From Microbacterium testaceum (lineage in GTDB: Bacteria; Actinomycetota; Actinomycetes; Actinomycetales; Microbacteriaceae): a DNA stretch of 64,000 nt. The position numbers and the translations under genes are program-made. Positions 17,778-25,911 of this stretch are shown here, in pieces. Where the stretch lies: the NCBI RefSeq assembly GCF_020781835.1, contig NZ_JAJGNJ010000009.1, positions 1-64,000 of the forward strand, given 5' to 3'. Within the stretch, counting starts at the first letter, position 1. Every line of letters starts with the position of its first letter. The notes beneath the pieces were generated by a model. The model made no database searches. It was not told the origin of the DNA and worked only from the letters and a program-made list of their open reading frames with translations.

Positions 17778-18253
17778 CCTTCACCCATCTGGATGCCGCG
17801 GGCCACGCCCGCATGGTCGATGTCACCGCCAAGCAGCCGACCGTCCGCACGGCGACGGCGCGCGGATTCGTCCGCTGCGGTCCCGAGGTCATCGCGGCGC
17901 TGCGCGACGGCACGGCACCGAAGGGCGACGTCCTGGCCGTGGCGCGGATCTCCGGCATCCAGGCGGCGAAGTCCACGCCGGCGCTCCTCCCCCTGGCACA
18001 CGTCATCGGCGTGCATCGGGCGTCGGTGGACCTCGCGATCGTCGACGACGGCGTCGAGATCGAAGCCACCGTCGGCACCGCGGACCGCACCGGCGTCGAG
18101 ATGGAGGCCCTGACCAGCGTGTCCGTCGCGGCCCTCGCGATCGTCGACATGGTGAAGGGCCTCGACAAGGGCACCAGCATCGAGAACGTCCGCATCGTCT
18201 CCAAGACCGGGGGCAAGTCCGGCGACTGGCAGCGTCCCGGGGAGCCCGCGTGA
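17774..18253 (+). CDS. moaC: Cyclic pyranopterin monophosphate synthase
   Basis: Acts after MoaA to form cPMP. The 159-residue protein shows the family motifs MVDVTAKQPTVRTATARG, AAKSTPALLPLAHV, the active-site region GVEMEALTSVSVAAL and MVKGLDKG with its catalytic Lys, then KTGGKSG. Overlaps moeA by ATGA and moaD by GTGA. Confidence 0.96.
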   Translation: MTFTHLDAAGHARMVDVTAKQPTVRTATARGFVRCGPEVIAALRDGTAPKGDVLAVARISGIQAAKSTPALLPLAHVIGVHRASVDLAIVDDGVEIEATVGTADRTGVEMEALTSVSVAALAIVDMVKGLDKGTSIENVRIVSKTGGKSGDWQRPGEPA

Positions 18254-18486
18254 GCGTGCGGGTGCGCTACTTCGCCGCCGCGGCCGAAGCGGCCGGGACG
18301 GATGCCGAGGACCGCCCCGAGACCACGCTCCTCGCGCTGCGCGTCGCCGTCGTCGCCGCACACCCCGCGCTCGGCGGCATCCTGGACCGGTGCGCTGTGC
18401 TCGTGGACGGCGAACGCCGTGACGACGACGCACCGCTCGAAGGCGCGACGCACGTCGACGTCCTGCCGCCGTTCGCGGGCGGCTGA
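18250..18486 (+). CDS. moaD: Molybdopterin synthase small subunit
   Basis: Sulfur carrier of molybdopterin synthase. The 78-residue ubiquitin-like protein ends in the PPFAGG tail that is adenylated and thiocarboxylated. It starts with GTG inside the moaC stop and ends the moaA-moeB-moeA-moaC-moaD operon. Its partner moaE lies just downstream on the opposite strand. Confidence 0.93.
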   Translation: MSVRVRYFAAAAEAAGTDAEDRPETTLLALRVAVVAAHPALGGILDRCAVLVDGERRDDDAPLEGATHVDVLPPFAGG

Positions 18487-18501
18487 CCCCGGGCACCGCA
18501 C

Positions 18502-18568
18502 GCATAAACGCTCTGTGCGCGCGGAAACACGTGCACAGCGCGTTTTTGCGCGCGGAAGGCGTTTATGC
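18502..18568. repeat. Inverted decamer element, family 2, solitary copy
   Basis: 67 bp made of four 10-bp words at exact 19-bp steps: GCATAAACGC (18502), GCGGAAACAC (18521), then inverted GCGTTTTTGC (18540) and GCGTTTATGC (18559). The outer pair is perfectly complementary, the inner pair partly so. It lies between the convergent moaD and moaE genes and could end transcription from both sides. The same element occurs at 55853 and 56949; here no protein gene accompanies it. Confidence 0.85.
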
Positions 18569-18615
18569 CGGTTGAGGCGGCCGCGGTGGCGAGCTCACCG
18601 CGCTCGTGCGCACAG

Positions 18616-19044
18616 CTACCCCCCGAGCCCCTTCCACGCGGTGGTGCCATCGGCCTCGACCTGTCGCTTCCACACGGGCAGGTCGGTCTTGATCGTCTCG
18701 ATGACCGCGCGGCACACCTCGAAAGCCGCGGCCCGGTGTCCCGAAGCCACGGCGATGACCACGGCCGCCTCGCCCACGCTCAGGCGGCCGACGCGATGGC
18801 TGACCGCCACGATCGCGTCGGTGCCGGCTGCGGCCTCCGCCGCGATGCGATGCAGCGTCTGCTCGGCATCGGGGTGAGCGCTGTACTCCAGGGCAACGAC
18901 GGCGTCGGTCGCGTCGGGGTCGGTGTTGCGGACGCGCCCGACGAAGGTCGTCACGGCGCCCGAGGAGTCGTCCTCGACGGCACGCAGGTGCGCGTCGAGG
19001 TCGAGCGGCTGCCCGGAGAGGCGGGCGATACGGACGGCGTTCAT
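18616..19044 (-). CDS. moaE: Molybdopterin synthase large subunit
   Basis: Catalytic subunit that uses two MoaD thiocarboxylates to convert cPMP to molybdopterin. The 142-residue protein contains GAVTTFVGRVRNTD, LEYSAHPDAEQ, VAVSHRVGRLSVGEAAVVIAV, the HRAAAFEVCR helix and the catalytic LPVWKRQ segment, all family hallmarks. Its ATG overlaps the mog stop (ATGA), and it converges on moaD. Confidence 0.95.
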   Translation of the reverse strand: MNAVRIARLSGQPLDLDAHLRAVEDDSSGAVTTFVGRVRNTDPDATDAVVALEYSAHPDAEQTLHRIAAEAAAGTDAIVAVSHRVGRLSVGEAAVVIAVASGHRAAAFEVCRAVIETIKTDLPVWKRQVEADGTTAWKGLGG

Positions 19045-19523
19045 GCGTGGTCCCCTCCGGCGAGCTGGTCGAGCACGTGGGGGGCGAGCTCGGCGAGGAC
19101 GGCGATCCCGGATGCCACGGCGCGCGACGATCCCGGGAGGTTCACGACCAAGGTGCCCGGGTCGGCGATCCCGGCGAGGCCGCGCGAGATCACCGACAGC
19201 GGGGTGTCGGCGAGCCCGCGGCGGCGGAGTTCCTCGGCGATGCCGGGGAGCTCGCGCTCGAGCACGCGTACCGTGCCCTCGGGGGTGCGATCGGTGGGCG
19301 CGATGCCGGTGCCGCCGGTCGTGACGACGAGTCCGGCGCCGGTGGCGATCGCCTCCCGGAGGGCGGCCTCGACGCTGTCGGCACCGTCGGGCACGACGAC
19401 GGCGTCGGGGCAGTCGAACCCCGCCTCGCGCAGGAGCGACACGGCCAGCGGACCGCCCCGGTCTTCGCGGAGGCCGGCGGCGGAGCGGTCGGAAACGGTG
19501 ATCACGCGGGCGGTGGGCGGCAC
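19041..19523 (-). CDS. mog: MogA/MoaB-type molybdopterin adenylyltransferase
   Basis: Activates molybdopterin with ATP before metal insertion by MoeA. The 160-residue protein shows VVTTGGTGIAPTDRTPEGT, the hallmark loop of the family, and VVNLPGSSRAVASG near the end, with VSDRS at the front. MoaB and MogA cannot be told apart from sequence alone. It is followed by moaE with an ATGA overlap and preceded by an NAD-binding protein gene 9 bp away on the same strand. Confidence 0.9.
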   Translation of the reverse strand: MPPTARVITVSDRSAAGLREDRGGPLAVSLLREAGFDCPDAVVVPDGADSVEAALREAIATGAGLVVTTGGTGIAPTDRTPEGTVRVLERELPGIAEELRRRGLADTPLSVISRGLAGIADPGTLVVNLPGSSRAVASGIAVLAELAPHVLDQLAGGDHA

Positions 19524-19532
19524 CGTCCCAGC

Positions 19533-21155
19533 CTAGGCGTGCGCGTCGGACGCGGCGGGGATCGTCTCGACCTCGGGCACCTCCGGGGCGACGCGCCCCG
19601 CCTCCGCCTCGGGTTCGAGGTCGTCACGCTGCACCGACTCGGCCGCCGCCGTGATGCGGCGCGCCATACCGCTGAAGATCAAGCCGTGGAACGGCAGAAC
19701 GGCGAGCCAGTACAGGCGTCCGGCGAGGCCCGTCGGGAAGAACAACGCCCGCTGATCGAACCGCGCCCCCTCCCCCTCAGGGCTGGCGCGCAACTCCAGC
19801 CACGCTCCGCCGGGCACCTTCATCTCGGCGCGCAGCCTCAGCAGGCGCCCCGGCTCGATCGCTTCCACCCGCCAGAAGTCCAGCGCGTCGCCGACCGTGA
19901 CGACGCTGCGGCTGCGACGCCCGCGGGCAAGCCCCACACCGCCGACCAGGCGATCCATCCACCCGCGGATCGCCCACAGCACAGGAGACGAATACCAGCC
20001 GTTCTCGCCGCCGATGCCCTCGATGACCGACCACAGTTGCGCGGGACTCGCCGTGGTGCGCATCGTCCGCTCGTCGGTGTACACCAGCCGACCGGCCCAG
20101 TCGGGGTCGCTCGGCAGCGGGTCGCTCGGGGCACCGGAGACCTCGGCATCCTGCCAGCTCGTCTCGATCGCGTCGTCGTTGACCCGGCCCAGGGCCCGGC
20201 GCACGGCCTCGCGGTAGGGCAGTAGCCCGCCCTCGGGGCGCGGGACGAGATCGTCGATCGCGCGGTCCTTGACGACGCAGTCGTTCTGCAGCGATTCCAC
20301 GAGCGGACGCGCGATGGACTTCGGGATCGGCGTGACGAGGTTGACCCAGTGCGAGGCCAGTCGCGGCGTGAGCACCGGCAGCGAGGCGATCGCGCGCTGG
20401 TGCAGACCCGCCTCGAGGGCGTACCCGTTCATCATCTGCCCGTACCGCAGCACGTCGGGCCCGCCGATGTCGGCCGCGCGGTTGACGTTCGGTGCCACCC
20501 GCGCCGCTCCCAGCAGATAGTGCAGCACATCGCGCACGGCGATCGGCTGGATGCGATTGCGCACCCACTTCGGCGCCGGCATGTAGGGCAGCACGTCGGT
20601 CAGGTGCCGGATCATCTCGAAGGACGCCGACCCCGATCCGATCACGACGCCGGCCTGCAGCACCAGGGTGGGCACGCCGCTGGCCAGCAGGATCTGCCCC
20701 ACCTCGACGCGCGAGCGCAAGTGGGGGGACAGGGGCGCGTCGTCGGGGTGCAACCCACCGAGATAGACGATGCGCGCGACGGATGCGGCGGCCGCGGCGT
20801 CGGCGACGGTCTGGGCGGCGCGGCGATCGGTGCTCTCGAAATCGCGTCCGCCTCCCATCGAGTGGACCAGGTAGTACAGCACGTCGACGGCATCGACGGC
20901 CCGGGCCACCGCCTCGGGGTCGGTCGCGTCGCCCTCGATCGTCTCGACCTCGTCGCCCCAAGGGAACGCCCCGACACGACGCGCGTCCCGGGCCAGGACA
21001 CGCACCCGGTAGCCGGCGGACAGCAGCCGCGGGACCAGGCGCCCGCCGAGGTAGCCGGTCGCACCGAACACCAGAGCGCGCGGCGCCGACCCGTCGGGAC
21101 GGGGCTGCGCGACGAGCGCGGGTTCACGGCCGGTGGGGGCGGACAGCTCGTTCAT
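19533..21155 (-). CDS. NAD(P)-binding SDR protein with C-terminal DUF2867
   Basis: The 540-residue protein begins with an atypical SDR domain (VFGATGYLGGRLVPRLL, residues 28-45; YYLVHSMGGG near 95) and ends with a DUF2867 domain (about 350-510; GENGWYSSPVLWAIRGWMD, then FFPTGLAGRLYW). The combination occurs in actinobacterial proteins of unknown substrate, possibly acting on lipids or quinones. It is the first gene of a unit with mog and moaE, although no link to molybdenum is evident. The C-terminal 30 residues are acidic and probably disordered. Confidence 0.8.
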   Translation of the reverse strand: MNELSAPTGREPALVAQPRPDGSAPRALVFGATGYLGGRLVPRLLSAGYRVRVLARDARRVGAFPWGDEVETIEGDATDPEAVARAVDAVDVLYYLVHSMGGGRDFESTDRRAAQTVADAAAAASVARIVYLGGLHPDDAPLSPHLRSRVEVGQILLASGVPTLVLQAGVVIGSGSASFEMIRHLTDVLPYMPAPKWVRNRIQPIAVRDVLHYLLGAARVAPNVNRAADIGGPDVLRYGQMMNGYALEAGLHQRAIASLPVLTPRLASHWVNLVTPIPKSIARPLVESLQNDCVVKDRAIDDLVPRPEGGLLPYREAVRRALGRVNDDAIETSWQDAEVSGAPSDPLPSDPDWAGRLVYTDERTMRTTASPAQLWSVIEGIGGENGWYSSPVLWAIRGWMDRLVGGVGLARGRRSRSVVTVGDALDFWRVEAIEPGRLLRLRAEMKVPGGAWLELRASPEGEGARFDQRALFFPTGLAGRLYWLAVLPFHGLIFSGMARRITAAAESVQRDDLEPEAEAGRVAPEVPEVETIPAASDAHA

Positions 21156-21217
21156 GCCGCGAGAGTACGCCCGGCCGACGACACGGACGGGGGCTTGACG
21201 GCGCTAGGGTGAGGCGC

Positions 21218-21856
21218 GTGGAGACCGCGTGGGTGCGACGCGTGCTCGTCGTCGAGGACCAGCCGGCGATGCGCGTCCTGCTGTGCGACATGCTCACGCA
21301 CCGGGGGTTCCAGGTCACCGCGGCCGGCGACGCGGCGGAGGCGACGCGGCTGTTCGCCGACACCGACCCGGATGTGCTGCTCACCGACATCGATCTCGGA
21401 TCGCGCCCGACCGGGATCGAGCTCGCGACCATCCTGACGGGCCTGGCGCCGCACATGGCGGTCGTCTTCCTCAGCAGCTTCCCCGGCGCCGTGGCCGCAT
21501 CCGGCCGACCGGGACCCGAGGGGGCGGTGTTCGTATCGAAGCTCGACGTCACCTCGCCGGAGGTGGTGCTCGACGCCGTCGAGGCGGCGCTGAGGTCGAC
21601 CATCCCGCCGGCGCCGTCGTCGGTGCGCGCCTCCCCGCTGGACGGCCTCACCCGCCGCCAGATCGAGGTGCTCGGCCTGGTCGCCCGCGGCTGGTCGAAC
21701 GAGCAGATCGCCCGGGAGCGCGGAACGACGACCCGCGCCGTCGAACGCACGGTGAGCCGCATCTTCACTCGACTCGGGCTCGGACCGGCATCGGGGACGA
21801 ACTCCCGGGTGCGCGCGAGCGCGCTGTACCTCGCCGAGTTCGGTCCCGTGGCGTGA
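21218..21856 (+). CDS. LuxR/NarL-type response regulator
   Basis: A 212-residue protein. The receiver domain (about 8-120) has acidic Glu13/Asp14, phosphorylatable Asp57 (LLTDIDLG) and Lys108 (VSKLD). The C-terminal LuxR helix-turn-helix (about 140-195) reads LTRRQIEVLGLVARGWSNEQI. GTG at 21218 is preferred because a GGTGAGG precedes it; a GTG five codons later is possible. Its stop overlaps the start of the next gene (GTGA), an adjacent partner that looks like a sensor ATPase. Confidence 0.85.
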   Translation: METAWVRRVLVVEDQPAMRVLLCDMLTHRGFQVTAAGDAAEATRLFADTDPDVLLTDIDLGSRPTGIELATILTGLAPHMAVVFLSSFPGAVAASGRPGPEGAVFVSKLDVTSPEVVLDAVEAALRSTIPPAPSSVRASPLDGLTRRQIEVLGLVARGWSNEQIARERGTTTRAVERTVSRIFTRLGLGPASGTNSRVRASALYLAEFGPVA

Positions 21857-23571
21857 GGACGCTGCTGCGCGCGGCCGGACGCGCGGTGTCGGGAGGCCGT
21901 TTCGTCACACGGTGGACCTTCGTGACGGTGTTCGCCGTCTCCCTCACCGTCCTCGCACCGCTCCCCGCTGCGATGAGCGTCGGCGAGCGCGCGATCGTGG
22001 CGTCGGTGACCGCCCTGGTGTTCTCGGGGGCGTGGATCGCGGTCGCGCTTCTGGAGCGAGCGATCGCGCACCCGCGCGGGCGGGCCTCCCTCGTGGCGGG
22101 GACGCTCGTCGTCGCCGCGGTCCTCCGACCGTCACTGCAGGATGCCGTCTCCCTCGCGGGCGGGATGCCGGTGCCCCCGGCGGGCGACATCCCCCTCCGG
22201 GCGGCGACGAACCTCGCCGTCTGGGCCGTCGCTCTGATCGGTACCGCGGCGCTCGTCGACATCGCCCGCGCGATCCGGGAGACCAACTCGCTCCTCACCC
22301 GGGTGCTCGCCCAATGGGACGGCAGCGCCGAGCGGGTGCGCCGTTACGTCGCCGACGCCCGGGCGGACGTCAGAGCGGTCGCCGAAAGCCTCCGTACGGC
22401 GCCGATGGAGACCGTGGCGGACGTACGCTCCCTCGCCGCGGATCTCCGCGCCCACGCGCACGTCCTGGCTGACCGTGCGGCTGGACCGCCCGCGCCGGAG
22501 GATGCCGTGGTGGTGCCCCTCGCGTCGGTGTCCGCGCGCAGGCCGCCGCTGCGACTTCCTCCGGTCGGGGCGACCGCGGTGCTCTACGGGCTCTCCGTCC
22601 TCCCGTATGCGCTGCGCAGCGTCGGACCGATCGAGATCGTCGAGGGTCTGCTCACCGTCGTCCTCGTCGGCGCAGGCGCCGATCTGATCGCCCGGTCGTC
22701 CGCACTCCGCCGGAGTCCCCGGGCGAGAGCGGTGGTCTTCGCCGCGGCCACGGTACTCGCGGGGGCCGTGCTGGCGACGGTGGCGTGGGCGCAGGCGGTG
22801 CCGTTCCCGCTCTGCGTCGTGCCGCTCGCGGCGTATCCCGTGCTCGCTCTGGCGCTGGCCGCCGGACGCGGCGCGCTGCACGCGTTGCGGGTGGAACGTC
22901 GGCGGCTGTCGACGGCGATCGCGGACCGTGGCCGCGCGGACGACCTGGGCACGCGCCGCACGCGCGCGGGCCTGCAGCGCGCGGCCGACCTCGTTCACGG
23001 CGACGCCCAGGGGGCGACGGTGCTGTTCGCCCTCCGGCATCCGGATGCCACTCCCGCCCAGCTCACGGAGCTTCGCACGGAGCTGGCCGCGGTCGCGGAC
23101 GAGATCCAGCGCGTCCTCGACGCCCCGGTCCCCGCGTCGGACAGCCCGACGTTGGCGCCGCTCCTGCGGGCATGGGGCAGCGCGATGCCGGTCGAGGCCC
23201 ACGTCACCGCCGCGGCGTCCGCGGTGCTGCGGAACGATCGGGCCTTGGCCGGGGACGTCTCGGAGATCGTCTCCGAGGGGCTCCTGAACGCCGCGAAGCA
23301 CGCACGGGTGCGGGCTGCACGCGTGGAGGTGCGTCGCGTCGCGACCGCGGCCGGTCCGCGCCTGCGCGTGCGTGTCGCCTCGACGGGCGTGCCCGCCGCA
23401 CGAGCCCGCCTGCGACCGGGTTCCCGGGCAGAACGCCTGGGTGCGCGGTTGCTCACGGCCGGCGACGACACCGTCCTCGAGGCCCTCTTCGCGATCGCCG
23501 GAACGGACCGACCGTCCCGTGCTGTCGTGTCGACCGAACATTCCGGTGGGGCTCTGCACGGCCGCGCGTAG
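21853..23571 (+). CDS. Membrane sensor protein with HATPase-like C-terminus
   Basis: The 572-residue protein has two blocks of membrane helices (about residues 20-140 and 235-340) with a helical linker between. The C-terminal part has a LVHGDAQGATVLFAL segment, which resembles the LHG-x-VQ region of NarL-partner kinases, and an HATPase N-box (EIVSEGLLNAAKHA). The G-boxes are weak, so kinase activity is uncertain. Overlap with the response regulator gene by GTGA argues for a functional pair. The signal is unknown. Confidence 0.75.
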   Translation: MRTLLRAAGRAVSGGRFVTRWTFVTVFAVSLTVLAPLPAAMSVGERAIVASVTALVFSGAWIAVALLERAIAHPRGRASLVAGTLVVAAVLRPSLQDAVSLAGGMPVPPAGDIPLRAATNLAVWAVALIGTAALVDIARAIRETNSLLTRVLAQWDGSAERVRRYVADARADVRAVAESLRTAPMETVADVRSLAADLRAHAHVLADRAAGPPAPEDAVVVPLASVSARRPPLRLPPVGATAVLYGLSVLPYALRSVGPIEIVEGLLTVVLVGAGADLIARSSALRRSPRARAVVFAAATVLAGAVLATVAWAQAVPFPLCVVPLAAYPVLALALAAGRGALHALRVERRRLSTAIADRGRADDLGTRRTRAGLQRAADLVHGDAQGATVLFALRHPDATPAQLTELRTELAAVADEIQRVLDAPVPASDSPTLAPLLRAWGSAMPVEAHVTAAASAVLRNDRALAGDVSEIVSEGLLNAAKHARVRAARVEVRRVATAAGPRLRVRVASTGVPAARARLRPGSRAERLGARLLTAGDDTVLEALFAIAGTDRPSRAVVSTEHSGGALHGRA

Positions 23572-23582
23572 CGTCTGCGGCG

Positions 23583-24260
23583 ATGTCCGAACTGACCTCG
23601 CTTCTGCCCCTGGCCGTCGGCATGGCGATCTCGCCCCTGCCGATCGTCGCCGTCGTCGCGATCCTGCTCTCTCCCCGTGGCCGGACCGCGGCACCGGTGT
23701 ACACGGCCGCGTTCGTGTTCGTGACGCTCGTGGCCATCGGCGTGGGAGCGGCCACTTCCGCCGGCGCGTCGGCGGCGGCGCCCGGCACCGGGGCGAAGAT
23801 CGTCGTCCTCGTCCTGACGGCGCTGCTCACGGCGGGATTCGCCGTGTTCGCGATCCTGAGCTGGCGCGGCCGTCCGCGACCGGGCGACGAGCCCGCGGCA
23901 CCGGGCTGGCTCGCAGCGGTGGATGCCATCACCCCGTCGCGCGCCGCAGGTCTCGGCGTCCTCATGGCGGCGACGAACAGCAAGAACCTCCCGCTGGAGC
24001 TCAAGGGCGGGGCGCTCCTGGGAGCGGCTCATCTCCCGATCGCCGTGACGGCTCTGCTGTGCATCGCGCTCGCCTTCGCCGGGTCGCTGAGCATCGTGGT
24101 CCCCGCCGTCCTCGGCGCAACGGGCCGGCCCGCCGTCGTCTCCGCGTTGCGCAGACTCAAAGACGAGATGATCGCCCACAATGCCGTCATCATGACGGTG
24201 CTGTTCGCCATCCTCGCCGCCACGGAGGCGGCCCACCTGATCCGCCAGCTCACTGCGTGA
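23583..24260 (+). CDS. GAP-family membrane transporter
   Basis: 225 residues with six predicted membrane helices and the segments GMAISPLPIVAVVAILLSPRGR and MAATNSKNLPLELKGG, typical of the GAP/Sap (sulfolipid-1-addressing, LysE-superfamily) proteins of actinobacteria. Mycobacterial relatives help move glycolipids to the surface; the substrate here is unknown. It sits 11 bp after the sensor gene and 8 bp before an esterase, so all may share a transcript. Confidence 0.8.
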   Translation: MSELTSLLPLAVGMAISPLPIVAVVAILLSPRGRTAAPVYTAAFVFVTLVAIGVGAATSAGASAAAPGTGAKIVVLVLTALLTAGFAVFAILSWRGRPRPGDEPAAPGWLAAVDAITPSRAAGLGVLMAATNSKNLPLELKGGALLGAAHLPIAVTALLCIALAFAGSLSIVVPAVLGATGRPAVVSALRRLKDEMIAHNAVIMTVLFAILAATEAAHLIRQLTA

Positions 24261-24268
24261 GGACCCCT

Positions 24269-25831
24269 ATGGACACCCCTTCCCTCATCGCCACCGCCCC
24301 GGCCGGGACCTTCCGCGGCCTGGTGAACCGCGGGGTGCGCTCGTGGCGCGGCATCCGATTCGCGCTTCCTCCCCGGGGCGACCGCCGTTGGCGGGCCCCC
24401 GTCGCCGCTCCCGACGCGGACACGGAGACGGAGACGGACGCCACGGTCTTCGGTCCCGTGTGTCCCCAGCCCGAGAACCCCGCGATCCCCCTCGGCGAGG
24501 GGGCCGTGCAGGACGAGGACTGTCTCTCGCTGAACGTCTGGGCGCCCGCGGCCGACGCGGACACCGCGCGCCCGGTGATGGTGTGGCTCCACGGCGGTGC
24601 GTACACCTTCGGGTCCTCGAGTCAGCCGTTGTACGATGCGACATCGATGGTGGCCTCGGGCGACGTCGTCGTCGTGACCGTGAACTACCGTCTCGGCGCG
24701 CTCGGCTTCCTCGACCTGACCGCCGCGCTCCCCCACGGCGGTTTCGACAGCAACCTCGCGCTGAGAGACGTTCTGCTGGCGCTGCAGTGGGTGCAGCGCA
24801 ACATCTCCGCGTTCGGCGGCGACCCGGACCGGGTGACGGTGTTCGGCGAATCCGCCGGCGGCGGGCTCGTCACGACGCTCCTGGCCACGCCGGCGGCACA
24901 GGGGCTCTTCCATCGCGCGATCGCGCAATCCTCTCCCGCGTCGAGCGTCTACGGCCGCGAGCGCGCGACGCGCGTCGCCGACCGCTTCCTCTCGGCCCTC
25001 GGGGTGGATGCCGCCGACGCCGGGGCAGCGCAGGCGCTGCGCGCCGCGCCGGTGACGGCCGTGGTCGCGGCCGGGGCGACGGTCTACAGCGACATCCCCA
25101 CGACCGATCCCGGCACCCTCGCCTTCGCGCCGGTCGTCGACGGCGACCTGTTGCCCGAAGCGCCGATCACGGTCCTGCGCGAGGGACGTGGCATCCCGGT
25201 CCCTCTCATGATCGGCACCAACAAGGACGAGGCGTCGCTGTTCTCGTTCATGAAGTCGCCGCTCATCCCGATCACGGGCGAGCGCATCGATCGGATGTTC
25301 GCCGACATGGCGACCGAGAATCCGGGCGTGGAGCTCCCCACTCGCGCGCAGGTCCTCACCGCGTACGAGCATGTGCGCCACCGCGCGATCGGGCTCGGAG
25401 TGGCGCGCGACATCGGTTTCCGCCTGCCCACCCTGTGGGTCGCGGAGGGACACTCGTCCGCCGCGCCGGTGTGGCTGTACCGATTCGATCACGCCTCACC
25501 GTTCCTGCACCTGATCGGCCTCGGCGCCACGCACGCCACCGAGCTGCCCTACCTGTGGGGCAATCTCGTGAGCGGACCGAAGGACCTCACGTTCCGCCTC
25601 GGCGGGCGCCGCATCGCCGAGGTGATCTCGGCGCGGATGCAGGCACGCTGGACGGCCTTCGCACACGGGAACGCGCCCGATGCGGAGAACGCGCCCGCGT
25701 GGCCGTCGTTCACCGTCGATGGTGCACACCCCCGCGCGACGCTCGTCATCGATCGCCACGATCTCGTCGTGGACGACCTCGACGGCGAACTGCGGCGGGC
25801 GTGGGGCGACGCGACCCTGTCCTTCTCCTGA
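24269..25831 (+). CDS. Type B carboxylesterase
   Basis: Hydrolyses ester bonds; the 520-residue length suits the para-nitrobenzyl esterase family. Visible features are the early EDCLSLNVWAP signature, the oxyanion hole HGGAYTFGS (108-116), the nucleophile Ser195 in GESAGG, the acidic residue around NKDEASLF and the catalytic His in LGATHATELPYLW. No signal peptide, so it is cytoplasmic. The natural substrate cannot be told. Confidence 0.92.
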   Translation: MDTPSLIATAPAGTFRGLVNRGVRSWRGIRFALPPRGDRRWRAPVAAPDADTETETDATVFGPVCPQPENPAIPLGEGAVQDEDCLSLNVWAPAADADTARPVMVWLHGGAYTFGSSSQPLYDATSMVASGDVVVVTVNYRLGALGFLDLTAALPHGGFDSNLALRDVLLALQWVQRNISAFGGDPDRVTVFGESAGGGLVTTLLATPAAQGLFHRAIAQSSPASSVYGRERATRVADRFLSALGVDAADAGAAQALRAAPVTAVVAAGATVYSDIPTTDPGTLAFAPVVDGDLLPEAPITVLREGRGIPVPLMIGTNKDEASLFSFMKSPLIPITGERIDRMFADMATENPGVELPTRAQVLTAYEHVRHRAIGLGVARDIGFRLPTLWVAEGHSSAAPVWLYRFDHASPFLHLIGLGATHATELPYLWGNLVSGPKDLTFRLGGRRIAEVISARMQARWTAFAHGNAPDAENAPAWPSFTVDGAHPRATLVIDRHDLVVDDLDGELRRAWGDATLSFS

Positions 25832-25911
25832 CGCGGAACAGGTCGCTAACACATCCGGCCCGCGCATCCGATCGACTGGAAAACGCACCCGGATCGGGGT
25901 AGGGGTGGAGT

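Noticed and set aside
18502-18568. Short peptides readable through the inverted elements (INAxRAxKRAV-like)
   Set aside because: The 19-bp period is not a multiple of three, frames differ between copies, and no ribosome-binding site is conserved. The pattern follows from the DNA repeat.
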